DNA of 51,310 nucleotides from positions 1 to 51,310 of the forward strand of contig CAZVYN010000023.1 in the NCBI GenBank assembly GCA_964631125.1, read 5' to 3'. The stretch comes from CAZVYN01 sp964631125. Lineage in GTDB: Bacteria; Eisenbacteria; RBG-16-71-46; CAIMUX01. The notes under the pieces were generated by a model. That model worked only from the letters and a program-made list of their open reading frames with translations, did not search any database and was not told where the DNA came from. The position numbers and the translations under genes were made by a program. Shown here piece after piece: positions 30,190 through 38,981 of this stretch (positions within the stretch are counted from its first letter, which is position 1; every line of letters begins with the position of its first letter).

Positions 30190-30804
30190 CTAGAGCGAGC
30201 TGACGCGGCGAAGGCCGAAGCCGAGCGCGAGCGCGGCCAGACCGGCCAGGCCGACCAGCGGCAACGGACTGGCCGTCCGCGGCATCTCGCGATCGGTTGT
30301 CGCTCTGTACGGCGTGGACGTGGTCACGGGCCGATCCATGTCGGCCGCGCGCGTGGTGGCCGGAGTGGTCGTGGTCGGCGGCATGTCGTAGTTCGTCTGC
30401 GCCGGCGTGGTCATCGGCGTGGTCATCGGCGTGGTCATCGGCATGGTCGGTCCCGACACCGTGGTCACGTTGGCGGCGTGGAGCGTGTTGCCTGCGACAC
30501 CGACGATCTCGTGGTACTCGACCCGAACCGTCGATCCCGCGCCCAGACCGGAAGGCATCGAACTCGAGCTGTCGATCACGAACGTCATCACCGCGTCCCC
30601 GACGAGATCGAGGATCAGGGTGTTCGCCGACGATGAGACCACCGTGCCGGTGACCATTTTCATGTTCTCCGGCGCGTGCTGTGTGCTCATCGACGTCGAA
30701 GAAACCTTCGGGTCCAAGGCGTCCGCGCGCGCCTGCGTGTTCAGAGTTGTGATTGCGACGGTGAGGGCGAGGGCGCCCAAGAGAGTGCGCGTGGAAACGT
30801 GCAT
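30190..30804 (-). CDS. Exported sortase substrate with LPxTA-like C-terminal sorting signal
   Basis: The start ending at 30804 is supported by a GGAGG eight bases upstream. The 204-residue product has a signal peptide (RTLLGALALTVAITTLNTQARA) and a small beta domain around residues 48-118 (MVTGTVVSSSANTLILDLVG) resembling an OB/DUF5666-like fold. A Thr/Pro/Met linker with three exact MTTP repeats (123-134) follows. The tail is a classic cell-wall sorting signal: MPRTAS (174-179), a hydrophobic helix (PLPLVGLAGLAALALGFGL) and two arginines. Met replaces the first Leu of LPxTA. The adjacent class D sortase should process it. Its role after anchoring is unknown. Confidence 0.85.
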   Translation of the reverse strand: MHVSTRTLLGALALTVAITTLNTQARADALDPKVSSTSMSTQHAPENMKMVTGTVVSSSANTLILDLVGDAVMTFVIDSSSSMPSGLGAGSTVRVEYHEIVGVAGNTLHAANVTTVSGPTMPMTTPMTTPMTTPAQTNYDMPPTTTTPATTRAADMDRPVTTSTPYRATTDREMPRTASPLPLVGLAGLAALALGFGLRRVSSL

Positions 30805-31122
30805 GATCGAATCCTCCATCCTGACGGTGATGCCCCCGAGTCGAGGGCGCGATGCGACCTTGCGCGAGTTGGCGGTCTCCGGTGGGGTGAGCAGGATCCG
30901 TGCCTGGAGTGAACGACGTCCGTCCAGTAGCTTGAACGCTTTGTGGCGCAACGCATTATGTAAAGCACGCGGCCCCGCGCACGACGCCCGCTTCGGTCGA
31001 ATGAGGGATGGACTCGGTCAGTTCTACAAATCGAGTGAGCCTGCGGGCGTGCACGCGAGGGTTGCTTGACACCTCTTCTCGGGCGTCCCTACCCTGCCGC
31101 CTCGTCGCACGGAGACCAACAC
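30805..31122. other. Intergenic region between divergent sortase-substrate and permease genes
   Basis: These 318 bases contain the ribosome site of the minus-strand substrate gene near the left end and a good sigma-70-like promoter for the permease near the right end. A CATAAT-like element on the minus strand around 30955-30960 could be a -10 box for the substrate/sortase operon, but no matching -35 is evident. No RNA gene is seen. Confidence 0.5.
31066..31095 (+). promoter_or_regulatory. Putative sigma-70-type promoter of the APC permease
   Basis: A perfect -35 box TTGACA (31066-31071) is followed after 18 bases by TACCCT (31090-31095), a weak -10. Transcription would begin near 31102, just upstream of a GGAG site and the TTG at 31123. 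This argues against starting the protein at the earlier TTG, which lies inside the -35 box. Confidence 0.5.
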
Positions 31123-33090
31123 TTGCCGTCTACAGAACATCCCGGCCCCGGCGAACCCGACCCCCACGAACAGAGCGTTCCTGCCGGCGAGCCCGGGTTG
31201 CCAATGCCAACGGCGGGATCCGCCGGAGACGACGCCGCCCTCGGCAGCGCCCCACCGCCCGCCGACACTCATTCGCTGCGACGCATCGGTTGGTTGCTCG
31301 CATGGGCGGTCGTCTTCTGCGACATCGGGACGAGCGTCTACTACGTCCCGGGGATCCTGTACCACCAGGTGGGAAACCTCGCGCCCTACTTCGTGGCGCT
31401 CACCACCATCGGATTCCTGCTCTTGGCGCAGAAGTACCAAGAGGTGTCGTGGCGCAACCGCGAAGGAGGCGGCGTCGTCACGGTGGCGCGCAAGGCGTTC
31501 GGTCCGTGGTGGGGCGCGGTCGGCGGCATCCTCATCACGATCGACTACTTCCTGACTTCGGCCATCTCGTCGGTCAGCGGATTCCACTACCTCTCGTCGA
31601 TCGTGCCGAGCCTGCAGAATCACGTCGTCTTGCTCTCGTGCATCGGGCTGCTGCTCTTGGGCGTGCTCAACGTCATCGGCATCCGGGAGAGCGCGACGGT
31701 CGCCCTCTGGATGGCGCTGGCGTCGCTCGTGACGAATATGATCGTGGGGTTGGTCTGCCTCTTCCAGTTGCAGCCGCACGAGCTCGAACTGCTGACGAGG
31801 ACGGCCGATGAGTTCCGTTCACTCCCGACGCGCACGATCCTGATCGGTTTCGCCGGGAGTTGGCTCGCGTTCTCCGGCCTCGAATCGATCAGTCAGCTCT
31901 CGCCGACGTTGCGCGAACCGATCAAGCGGACGGTCGGCTGGGCGATGGCCGCGGTCGTGGCGACGGTGCTGGTGACGTCGCCGATCCTGACCGCTCTCGC
32001 CATCGCCGTCCTGCCGCCGGAGATGAAGGCGGCCGGCACGGAGACGTTCATCTCGGACCTCGCCGGTCTGCGCGGGACGCCGCTGATGAAGGGCTTCGTC
32101 GTCGTCTCGGCCTCGGCCCTGCTGCTCTTCGCCGCCAACACCGCGATGATCGGCGGCTATCACGTCTTCCTCGCGCTGGCGCGCGACAAGTTCTTCCCGC
32201 GCATCCTGGCCAAGCGAAGCGAACTGTTCTCCACGCCGCACTGGGCAATCTTCATCACCACGTTCGTCCCGCTGCTCGTCATCCTCCTGGTGCACGGGCA
32301 GCTCAATCTCTTGGGCGATATGTACAGTTTCGGACTGCTCGGCGCCTTCACCTTCACTTCGTTCGGACTCGATGTCATTCGTTGGCGCGAAGGACAGCGT
32401 GGGCTGCTCTTCTGGCTCGGCGTCCTCACGACGTTGGTCGTTTCCGGGTCATGGCTCGTGAACATCGTCGAGAAGCCGCTCGCGACGGCGTTCGGCGGCA
32501 TTTTGACGGGACTCGGCCTGCTCATCGCGTTGGGTGTGCGCACCGAGTGGATCGTCATGACGCTCAATCGCGTGCCGATCGTGCGTCGCGCCGCGGAACG
32601 GATCCGACACGACGCGGAGTTGGAGACCGAAGAGGAGTTGGAGATCGTGAGCGTGGCCGGGGCTGTCTCGCTCAAGCCGCTCTATCCGTCTTCTACATTG
32701 GTCGCGGTGCTCGGCGTGAACGCCCGCCTGATGGAAGAGGCGATCGCGCGCGTCAAGGCGCGCGGCGAGCGAGCGCTCTATCTGATGTCGGTCACCGAGT
32801 GGCCCGGCTTGTTCTCGGGGGCCGAGACCCGCCCGCCCAATTCGATCGTCGCGTCGTTCGCCGAGATGGAGAAGCTGGCGCGCAAGGAAGGGATCTTCAT
32901 CGTCCCGGTCTTCGCCATCGCGACCAACGCCCCCGAAGCGCTCGCCGACGCCGCGCGGCGCCTCGGCGTCGACGCCGTCATGATCGGCGTCTCTTCCCGC
33001 TCCGCCATCTATCACATGATGCGCGGCAGCGTTCTCCGCGGCCTGCCGAAGCTGCTCCCCGAGGGAACGAAGATCATCAGCGTCGGCTGA
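31123..33090 (+). CDS. APC superfamily amino acid permease with C-terminal cytosolic domain
   Basis: I place the start at TTG 31123, preceded by GGAG; ATG 31204 is a possible alternative. After a Pro/Gly-rich N-terminal tail, about twelve membrane helices follow. They begin with LAWAVVFCDIGTSVYYVPGI, whose GTS(V)YY signature is the substrate-binding break in helix 1 of APC transporters. SWRNREGGGVVTVARKAFG and the repeated central segments also fit. From about residue 500 a soluble C-terminal domain (SSTLVAVLGVNARLMEEAIAR, FIVPVFAIATNAPEALADAA) resembles a universal-stress-like nucleotide-binding regulator. It probably takes up an amino acid or other cation/organic solute; specificity is not determinable. 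It may supply the amino acid lyases at 37.6-40.4 kb. Confidence 0.83.
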   Translation: MPSTEHPGPGEPDPHEQSVPAGEPGLPMPTAGSAGDDAALGSAPPPADTHSLRRIGWLLAWAVVFCDIGTSVYYVPGILYHQVGNLAPYFVALTTIGFLLLAQKYQEVSWRNREGGGVVTVARKAFGPWWGAVGGILITIDYFLTSAISSVSGFHYLSSIVPSLQNHVVLLSCIGLLLLGVLNVIGIRESATVALWMALASLVTNMIVGLVCLFQLQPHELELLTRTADEFRSLPTRTILIGFAGSWLAFSGLESISQLSPTLREPIKRTVGWAMAAVVATVLVTSPILTALAIAVLPPEMKAAGTETFISDLAGLRGTPLMKGFVVVSASALLLFAANTAMIGGYHVFLALARDKFFPRILAKRSELFSTPHWAIFITTFVPLLVILLVHGQLNLLGDMYSFGLLGAFTFTSFGLDVIRWREGQRGLLFWLGVLTTLVVSGSWLVNIVEKPLATAFGGILTGLGLLIALGVRTEWIVMTLNRVPIVRRAAERIRHDAELETEEELEIVSVAGAVSLKPLYPSSTLVAVLGVNARLMEEAIARVKARGERALYLMSVTEWPGLFSGAETRPPNSIVASFAEMEKLARKEGIFIVPVFAIATNAPEALADAARRLGVDAVMIGVSSRSAIYHMMRGSVLRGLPKLLPEGTKIISVG

Positions 33091-33344
33091 CCTCTGACGA
33101 CCCGCGGCACGCCGGTTGCCACAGGGGATGAGCGCGCCTCCGGCCCATCTTCGCGGGGAAACCAGCCTTTACGTATGCTGGCGGCGAAGATCCCACGAAT
33201 CCAGGGGCAAAGATTACGTCCACGAGGCAGCTCTGAAGACCGTTCGGTGGAACTCCATACAACACTGACCAGCACGCCGAACGGTCATTCTTACAACGTG
33301 TGGTTGATCAAGCGATCTATCGGACCTGGTCCAAGGAGTCATTC

Positions 33345-33965
33345 ATGCGAATCAGTGTCAGTTCCGTCATTGCCATTTCCGTTCTCTGTCTCACGCTTCC
33401 CGCCGCTGCTTCCGCCTTCGGCATCATGCAGTCGGCAGAGACCATCGACAAAGGCGTCTACAAGTTCACGATCTCCCCGCTCATGCACTTCGGGTCCGAT
33501 GGCGCGGACGACGAGTTCGGCGTGGCGGCTCGGGCCGGCTATGGCTTCAGCGACAAGTTCGACGCGGAAGCCAAGCTGGGTTTCTTCGAGAACGTGACGC
33601 TGGTCGGCTTGGACGGCGAGTACTGGCTCGTGAAGGACAAGCAAGTCGACGTCTCGCTCGGCGCGGGTCTTCACTTCGGATTCGCGGGCGACGATGGCTT
33701 CGACTCGATGGGAATCGAGCTCACGCCGTTGGCGAGCGGTCACATCTCGGAGAATCTCGAACTCTACGGCGCGCTCGCCGTCTCACTCGAGAAGCTCAGC
33801 GACGTCCCCGAGCCCCTGGACGATTCCTACACCTCGATCCAACTGGTCCCCGGGCTCGAGTACAAGGTTTCGGAGAACATCGACCTGGTCGGGGAGTTTG
33901 GCCTCGGACTCAACGACGACTCATCCGACTACGCTGGCGTGGGCATCGCCTTCTACCTCCGCTAG
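33345..33965 (+). CDS. Small outer-membrane beta-barrel protein
   Basis: The start at ATG 33345 follows an AAGGAG site and gives a clear signal peptide (RISVSSVIAISVLCLTLPAAASA). The mature part of about 185 residues alternates polar and hydrophobic residues in eight or so strands with acidic turns (GVAARAGYGFSDKFDAEAKL, VDVSLGAGLHFGF). It ends in ...GVGIAFYLR with an aromatic near the C-terminus, as expected for a barrel inserted in the outer membrane by BAM. No specific family is recognised. It stands alone, with 254 bases before it and 209 after, and no clear terminator. Confidence 0.8.
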   Translation: MRISVSSVIAISVLCLTLPAAASAFGIMQSAETIDKGVYKFTISPLMHFGSDGADDEFGVAARAGYGFSDKFDAEAKLGFFENVTLVGLDGEYWLVKDKQVDVSLGAGLHFGFAGDDGFDSMGIELTPLASGHISENLELYGALAVSLEKLSDVPEPLDDSYTSIQLVPGLEYKVSENIDLVGEFGLGLNDDSSDYAGVGIAFYLR

Positions 33966-34174
33966 TCGCGGTCTCCCGGTTGGTATGACGTTGCGCCTGA
34001 CCGACCCTCCTGCGGGGACGGCGGCTTGGACTCGCGGCAGAGTCCGGTCGATGGCCGAGGCGCTCGAGTCCGCCCGGCGGATTCTGCAGCCGCGTTCAAC
34101 AACTGTTCGTTTCACCCGACTTCGTCGTTCTCTCGGCAGAACCGATCCCCGCTGGATCCACCGAGGAGGCGACG

Positions 34175-35626
34175 ATGTTCCGGGACTTGCATTCAATCCG
34201 TTGCGGCAGAGTGAGTTCGCGCCTGGTCGCGCTGCTCGTTGGCTGTTCATTCTTGTTGCCCGCGGATGCGCAGGCGCACCTTTCGATCATCCGGCAAGGG
34301 GCCGAGAGCCGGGGGTCGAAGGAGGCCGGCGACGAGCATGGCCGCGCGCTCGCGGTGGGCGACTTCAACGGCGACGGCTATGACGATCTCGCCACCGGTG
34401 TACCCAAGGAAGATGTCGGCTCGACGGTCGACGCGGGGATGGTCGTCATCAACTACGGGTCGGAATTCGGCGTCACGCAGGCCGGGGCTGATTTCCACAC
34501 GGCGGAGACGATGGGGCTCACGTTGCGCACCGGCGCGCTGCTCGGAAGCGCGATCGTCGCCGCGGACTTCGACCATGACGGCTACGACGACCTCGTGATC
34601 GGCGCGCCGGGAGAGCAAGTCGTGTTCGTCGCTCGCGCCGGCCGGGTCTATGTCTTGGAGGGCGGCCCGAGCGGCCTCACGTTCCGCAACTCGTTCACGC
34701 AGGTCGACGCCGGCGGGGTCTCCGAGACGGACGACCAGTTCGGCCTGGCGCTCGCGGCCGGGAACTGGAATGGAGACGCGGTCCCCTGTGCGGATCTGGC
34801 GATCGGCGCCCCGGGCGAGGACAACTCGGCCGGCGCGGTCTACACGTTCCACGGATCGACGACTTTGTTCCTCTCCGCGGATGACTTCTTCACCTCGGCC
34901 GACTTCAGCCAGCTCGTGATTCCGGGGGCGCAGATCGGCTCCTCGCTGGCCGCGGGCAACTTCGTTTCGACGACGCATGAAGACCTGGCGATCGGCGCGG
35001 CGCGTCTGGACATCGGCGCGAACGACTTGGCCGGCGCGGTCTACCTCGTGCGCGGAACGAGCGACGGACTGGCGACGAACAATTACCCGAGATACGACGC
35101 GGGCGACATCGACGCGACGACGGAGACAGGCCTCTTCGGCTTCTCCCTCGCCGGCGGAAAGCTCGACAACGGAAGCTACGACGCGCTCGCCATCGGCGAG
35201 CCGGGCTACGACAGCGTCGATCATCCCGGCGTGGGTCGCGTCCATGTCCTCTCGGGGGGATCGACCGGTCTCGACCTGGCCGGCGCGCTCGACCTGCGGC
35301 ACTGCGACATCGTCGGGTCGTGCGGGGATGAAGATGCGTTCGGCTCGAGCGTCGCGGTCGGCTTCTTCGAGACGGGCGGCACGTACGAAGAGCTGGCCAT
35401 CGGCGCTCACGGGTTGGGCGGAAGACTTCGGAGCGCCGAGCGCGGGCGCAGTCTACGTGTTGTACGGAGGTGCGAACGGTCCGACCGGGCAGTACGGTTG
35501 GGTCGGCCTGACGCAGTCGACCTTGGGAGAGCGTTTCGAGGCGGGCGATCTGTTCGGCGACCGGGTCGCCTTCGGCCGATTCGACGCGTCGAACAAGGGC
35601 GCGGTCGTGGCGTCGGCCCCCGGTGA
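34175..35626 (+). CDS. N-terminal part of a secreted FG-GAP/D-Ala-D-Ala carboxypeptidase fusion (frameshifted near 35414)
   Basis: The ATG at 34175 follows a GAGGAGG site. A signal peptide (SRLVALLVGCSFLLPADAQA) leads into at least five FG-GAP beta-propeller repeats (VGDFNGDGYDDLATGVP, AADFDHDGYDDLVIGAPG, AAGNWNGDAVPCADLAIG). Genuine protein sequence runs to about IGAHG (35411). After that the frame becomes Arg-rich nonsense until the stop at 35626. The true continuation is one base further on in another frame (WAEDFGAPSAGAVYVLYGG), so removing one T at 35414-35415 would restore a single protein of about 1100 residues. This is either a sequencing/assembly error or a recent mutation. Confidence 0.8.
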   Translation: MFRDLHSIRCGRVSSRLVALLVGCSFLLPADAQAHLSIIRQGAESRGSKEAGDEHGRALAVGDFNGDGYDDLATGVPKEDVGSTVDAGMVVINYGSEFGVTQAGADFHTAETMGLTLRTGALLGSAIVAADFDHDGYDDLVIGAPGEQVVFVARAGRVYVLEGGPSGLTFRNSFTQVDAGGVSETDDQFGLALAAGNWNGDAVPCADLAIGAPGEDNSAGAVYTFHGSTTLFLSADDFFTSADFSQLVIPGAQIGSSLAAGNFVSTTHEDLAIGAARLDIGANDLAGAVYLVRGTSDGLATNNYPRYDAGDIDATTETGLFGFSLAGGKLDNGSYDALAIGEPGYDSVDHPGVGRVHVLSGGSTGLDLAGALDLRHCDIVGSCGDEDAFGSSVAVGFFETGGTYEELAIGAHGLGGRLRSAERGRSLRVVRRCERSDRAVRLGRPDAVDLGRAFRGGRSVRRPGRLRPIRRVEQGRGRGVGPR

Positions 35627-37472
35627 GGACATCGACGCGAGCCTGACCAATGTCGGACTGGTGCATGTCATCGCCCCGTGGCGGCAAGCGCTCGGCATCT
35701 CGTGCGAGTACTCGATCGTGATGGACTGCGAAGACAATATCATCTTCTCGCAGAAGCCGTTCGATGAGGTCTGGATCGCGAGCACGACCAAGACCATGAC
35801 GGTGTTGATCGCCGCGGAGCGCTCGCAGCTTCCGGTCAACGATCCGCTCTATGTCGGCCTGAACGAAACCTATGTCGTGCCGGACTGGGTCGCGGACGAC
35901 ATCCCCGGTTCGCAGGTGCCGCTGGTCGAAGACGAGACGATGACGCTGCGTGAGTTGATGTGGACCTGCATGTTCATGTCCGGGAACGACGCCGCCTACG
36001 CCATCGCGGACATGCTCGGGGGGCCGGGCGGTGGGGACTACTCGCAGTTCGTGCTCTCGATGAACGAGCGAGCCGACGAATTGAACAGGGACGACACCGC
36101 GTTTCACAATCCGGCCGGCCTCGACTCTCCGCCGAAGCCGTATCCGGGCGGTCACTACTCGACAGCCTACGACATGGCGCTCCTCTCTCGCGCGGCGATG
36201 GAGAACGAGATTGTGGCCGAGATCGTCGGTTCGAGCAGCTTCGAGATGAACCGGAGATTCGCGGTCGGCAACGACTGCGAGATCGAGCAGTGGGAGTTCC
36301 TCAACATTTTCCGCGGCGTCTTGAACAATCCGATCCAAGCGGCCAACGGCATCAAGGGGGGCGAGACGCCGAACGCCAAGAGGACGGGACTCTTCTCGGC
36401 GACCGGTCCGGGCCTGGGCGATGCGATCGCCACGACCTTCTTCACCGATGCCTCCGTGGGATGGGACGCTTACATCGATGACGCGGCGCACCTGTTGGAG
36501 CTGGGCGCCGACGAGTGCGGCTTCGACTTCAGCTATCTGGGCTGGGCGGCCGAGGCGACCTGGTTCAACGAGTTCAACCTGGATCCGGGTTGCCGCGTCG
36601 GCGGATCGTCCGGGCGGTTCCCCGGCCAACACGGCGACACCGTGCTCCGTTCGTACCGTTCCGCCGGCAACTCGCCGTTGAACGTCGAGTACGAGGCGAC
36701 CGACATCGTCGAGGTCTCGATTCCGTACCTGCAGTCCACCGAGCTGGGCGCCGGACCGTTCCGCGCGCACGACGGCATCCGCATCCTGAATCAGGGGACG
36801 GCGTTGGCGATCGTCCGCGTGACCCCGAGCGTCGGCGGATCGGCGCAGATCCACAATATCCCCGTGGGCGGGAGCGTCACGCTCGCGCCGTTCACCTCCG
36901 GACCCACGCTGCTCGACTTCGACCTGGTGATCGAGAACCTGCACACCTCCCAGTTGAACGCCCACCTCACGGTCGAGACGACCTATCGCTTCGATCTCGC
37001 GCTCGGCGCGGGGCAGTCGTCGGAGCCAGTTCATTCCTTGACGCTGAAGCGTCCGGCGGCGGTCGTGAGCGGAAACGCCCAGGTCGCCTTCACGCCCGAT
37101 CAGCCGTCGCCCGGCACGCGGATCTACGTCACGGTCGGCGACGCCAACACGAGCGTGGATGCGCCCGAGGTCGAAGTGACGATGCCTGAGGCGGCCATCA
37201 CCAAGCACGGCGCCGCGCCGAATCCGTTCGTCGCGTCGACCCGCATCACGTTCGACTTGCCGCAGGCGAGCCAGGTCGGCGCCGAAATCTTCGACGCGCA
37301 GGGGCGCCGGGTCCGCGAGCTCGAAGATCGCGCACTCGAGGCGGGACGCTGGGCCCTCGACTGGGACGGTCGCGACGGCCACGGCTCGGCCGCACCGACC
37401 GGCGTCTATTTCTACCGCCTGCGCGTGGAAGGGCGCGAAGCGGTCTCCGGGAAGCTGGTTCGCACGAACTGA
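35415..37472 (+). CDS. C-terminal part of the fusion: S11-type D-alanyl-D-alanine carboxypeptidase plus FlgD-like domain
   Basis: This segment completes the FG-GAP propeller and then forms a penicillin-binding-protein-like peptidase S11 domain. The nucleophile motif is STTK (AGC codon at 35781), followed by SGN in FMSGNDAAYAIADM and a KGG version of the KTG box in GIKGGETPNAKRTG. Such enzymes trim the pentapeptide stems of peptidoglycan. A beta-rich region of about 300 residues follows, and the end is a FlgD/T9SS-like domain (AEIFDAQGRRVREL, WDGRDGHGSAAPTGVYFYRL) like that of the gene at the window's left edge. It has no start of its own with a good ribosome site; the nearest in-frame candidate is GTG 35457. 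It is best read with the upstream segment as one gene. Confidence 0.8.
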   Translation, partial: WAEDFGAPSAGAVYVLYGGANGPTGQYGWVGLTQSTLGERFEAGDLFGDRVAFGRFDASNKGAVVASAPGEDIDASLTNVGLVHVIAPWRQALGISCEYSIVMDCEDNIIFSQKPFDEVWIASTTKTMTVLIAAERSQLPVNDPLYVGLNETYVVPDWVADDIPGSQVPLVEDETMTLRELMWTCMFMSGNDAAYAIADMLGGPGGGDYSQFVLSMNERADELNRDDTAFHNPAGLDSPPKPYPGGHYSTAYDMALLSRAAMENEIVAEIVGSSSFEMNRRFAVGNDCEIEQWEFLNIFRGVLNNPIQAANGIKGGETPNAKRTGLFSATGPGLGDAIATTFFTDASVGWDAYIDDAAHLLELGADECGFDFSYLGWAAEATWFNEFNLDPGCRVGGSSGRFPGQHGDTVLRSYRSAGNSPLNVEYEATDIVEVSIPYLQSTELGAGPFRAHDGIRILNQGTALAIVRVTPSVGGSAQIHNIPVGGSVTLAPFTSGPTLLDFDLVIENLHTSQLNAHLTVETTYRFDLALGAGQSSEPVHSLTLKRPAAVVSGNAQVAFTPDQPSPGTRIYVTVGDANTSVDAPEVEVTMPEAAITKHGAAPNPFVASTRITFDLPQASQVGAEIFDAQGRRVRELEDRALEAGRWALDWDGRDGHGSAAPTGVYFYRLRVEGREAVSGKLVRTN

Positions 37473-37483
37473 GACTCGCTCTC

Positions 37484-37522
37484 GACTGCCCAGTGTGACT
37501 GCCCAGCGCGACTGCCTGGTGT
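37484..37522. repeat. 13-base tandem repeat upstream of tryptophanase
   Basis: Three adjacent 13-base units start with GACTGCC (GACTGCCCAGTGT, GACTGCCCAGCGC, GACTGCCTGGTGT). A fourth partial copy leads straight into the hairpin at 37523. They lie between the carboxypeptidase stop and the tryptophanase start. Confidence 0.75.
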
Positions 37523-37554
37523 GACTGCCGCGAAACAATTCGCGGCAGTCGCAC
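37519..37554 (+). terminator. Strong hairpin between carboxypeptidase and tryptophanase genes
   Basis: GACTGCCGCGAA (37523-37534) pairs perfectly with 37539-37550 across a four-base ACAA loop. The stem extends by three more Watson-Crick pairs and one G-T pair. Without a T tract it is not a textbook intrinsic terminator. It may still end transcription of the upstream gene, or act as a leader element for the tryptophanase operon 39 bases downstream. Confidence 0.6.
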
Positions 37555-37592
37555 ATCGCGCTGACCCTGGATATCCCCTAGAGTCGCGCTCC

Positions 37593-38969
37593 GTGAAGTT
37601 CAAAACGATCATCGAGCCGTTCCGCATCAAGACGATCGAACCGATCCGCCAGACGACACACGCGCAGCGGGCGGCGGCGATCCGCGCGGCGCACTACAAC
37701 ATCTTCCAGCTCGATGCCGAGGATGTGCTCATCGATCTGCTGACCGACTCGGGCACCGGCGCGATGTCGGTCTATCAGTGGGCCGGCATGATGAAAGGCG
37801 ACGAGTCGTACGCCGGCGGCCGCTCTTTCCACGCCTTCGTCAAGTCAGTCACCGACATCACCGGGTTCCGGCACGTGATTCCTACCCACCAGGGACGCGC
37901 CGCCGAACACATCCTCGCTCGCGCCACGCTCGTGACCGGTTCGATCGTGCCGAACAACACGCACTTCGATACGACCCGGGCCAACGTCGAGCATTGCGGA
38001 GCAGTCGCGTTGAATCTGCCGATCCGAGAAGGACACGAGCCGCAGACTCTCCATCCCTTCAAAGGGAACATGGATGTCGTCGCGCTCGAGCGGGTGCTCG
38101 CTGAGAACGTTGGGAATGTGCCGCTGGTCATGATCACCGTGACGAACAATTCCGAGGGCGGCCAGCCGGTCAGCATGGAGAACATCCGGCGGACTTCGGC
38201 GCTCTGCCGCGCCCACGGCGTTCCGCTCTTCATCGATGCCTGTCGTTTCGCCGAGAACGCGTGGTTCATCAAGACGCGAGAGCCGGGCTACGCCGACAAG
38301 TCGCCTCTGCAGATCGCGCAGGAGATGTTCTCCCTCGCCGACGGTTGCACCATGAGCGCCAAGAAAGACGGCATGGCCAACATCGGCGGCTTCCTCGCGA
38401 TGAACGACGACGCGCTCGCCGCTGCCTGCCGCAACTCACTGATCCTGACCGAAGGCTTTCCCACCTACGGCGGGCTGGCCGGATACGACCTGGAGGCGAT
38501 CGCCGTCGGACTGTACGAAGCGCTCGATCCCGACTATCTGCACTATCGCATCCGCTCCGTCGAGTACCTGGCCGAGAAGATGATCGCCGCCGGCATCCCG
38601 ATCGTGCGGCCGGCCGGCGGGCATGCGCTCTATCTCGATGCGCGGAGCCTGCTCCCGCACATTCCTCCGCACGAGTACCCGGGATGGGCGCTCTCGGTCA
38701 CGCTCTACCTCGAAGGAGGAATCCGCGCCTGCGAGATCGGCTCGGTCATGTTCGGGCGGCAGCCCGACGGCAGCGAGCGGCCGGCCGACCTAGAGCTCGT
38801 GCGCCTGGCCTTCCCGCGTCGCGTATATACACAAAGCCATATGGACTACGTGGCCGAGGTGCTGCTGTACGTGAACTCGATCAAACACGAGATCCGCGGA
38901 GTGCGGATCGTCGAGCAGCCGCCCGCGCTGCGTCACTTCACCGCAAAGTTCGAGCTACTTCCACGCTAG
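37593..38969 (+). CDS. tnaA: Tryptophanase (L-tryptophan indole-lyase)
   Basis: The GTG at 37593 gives 458 residues that follow E. coli TnaA closely from PFRIKTIEPIRQTT onward. The PLP-binding lysine is Lys258 in TMSAKKDGMANIGG. Residues that separate tryptophanase from tyrosine phenol-lyase all point to tryptophanase: Asp in THFDTT, Ile in ACEIGS, and His in ALRHFTAKF. The enzyme splits tryptophan into indole, pyruvate and ammonia. It lies 12 bases before the tyrosine phenol-lyase gene, so both are co-transcribed. No tnaC-like leader peptide with a Trp codon is obvious, but a repeat and hairpin precede it. No tnaB permease is adjacent; the APC permease at 31 kb might serve. Confidence 0.93.
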   Translation: MKFKTIIEPFRIKTIEPIRQTTHAQRAAAIRAAHYNIFQLDAEDVLIDLLTDSGTGAMSVYQWAGMMKGDESYAGGRSFHAFVKSVTDITGFRHVIPTHQGRAAEHILARATLVTGSIVPNNTHFDTTRANVEHCGAVALNLPIREGHEPQTLHPFKGNMDVVALERVLAENVGNVPLVMITVTNNSEGGQPVSMENIRRTSALCRAHGVPLFIDACRFAENAWFIKTREPGYADKSPLQIAQEMFSLADGCTMSAKKDGMANIGGFLAMNDDALAAACRNSLILTEGFPTYGGLAGYDLEAIAVGLYEALDPDYLHYRIRSVEYLAEKMIAAGIPIVRPAGGHALYLDARSLLPHIPPHEYPGWALSVTLYLEGGIRACEIGSVMFGRQPDGSERPADLELVRLAFPRRVYTQSHMDYVAEVLLYVNSIKHEIRGVRIVEQPPALRHFTAKFELLPR

Positions 38970-38981
38970 AGGAGAGTCGGC

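Noticed and set aside
34977..35414. In-frame upstream extension of the carboxypeptidase segment before the frameshift
   Set aside because: It is Arg/Ser-rich shadow sequence over genuine FG-GAP coding in the other frame.
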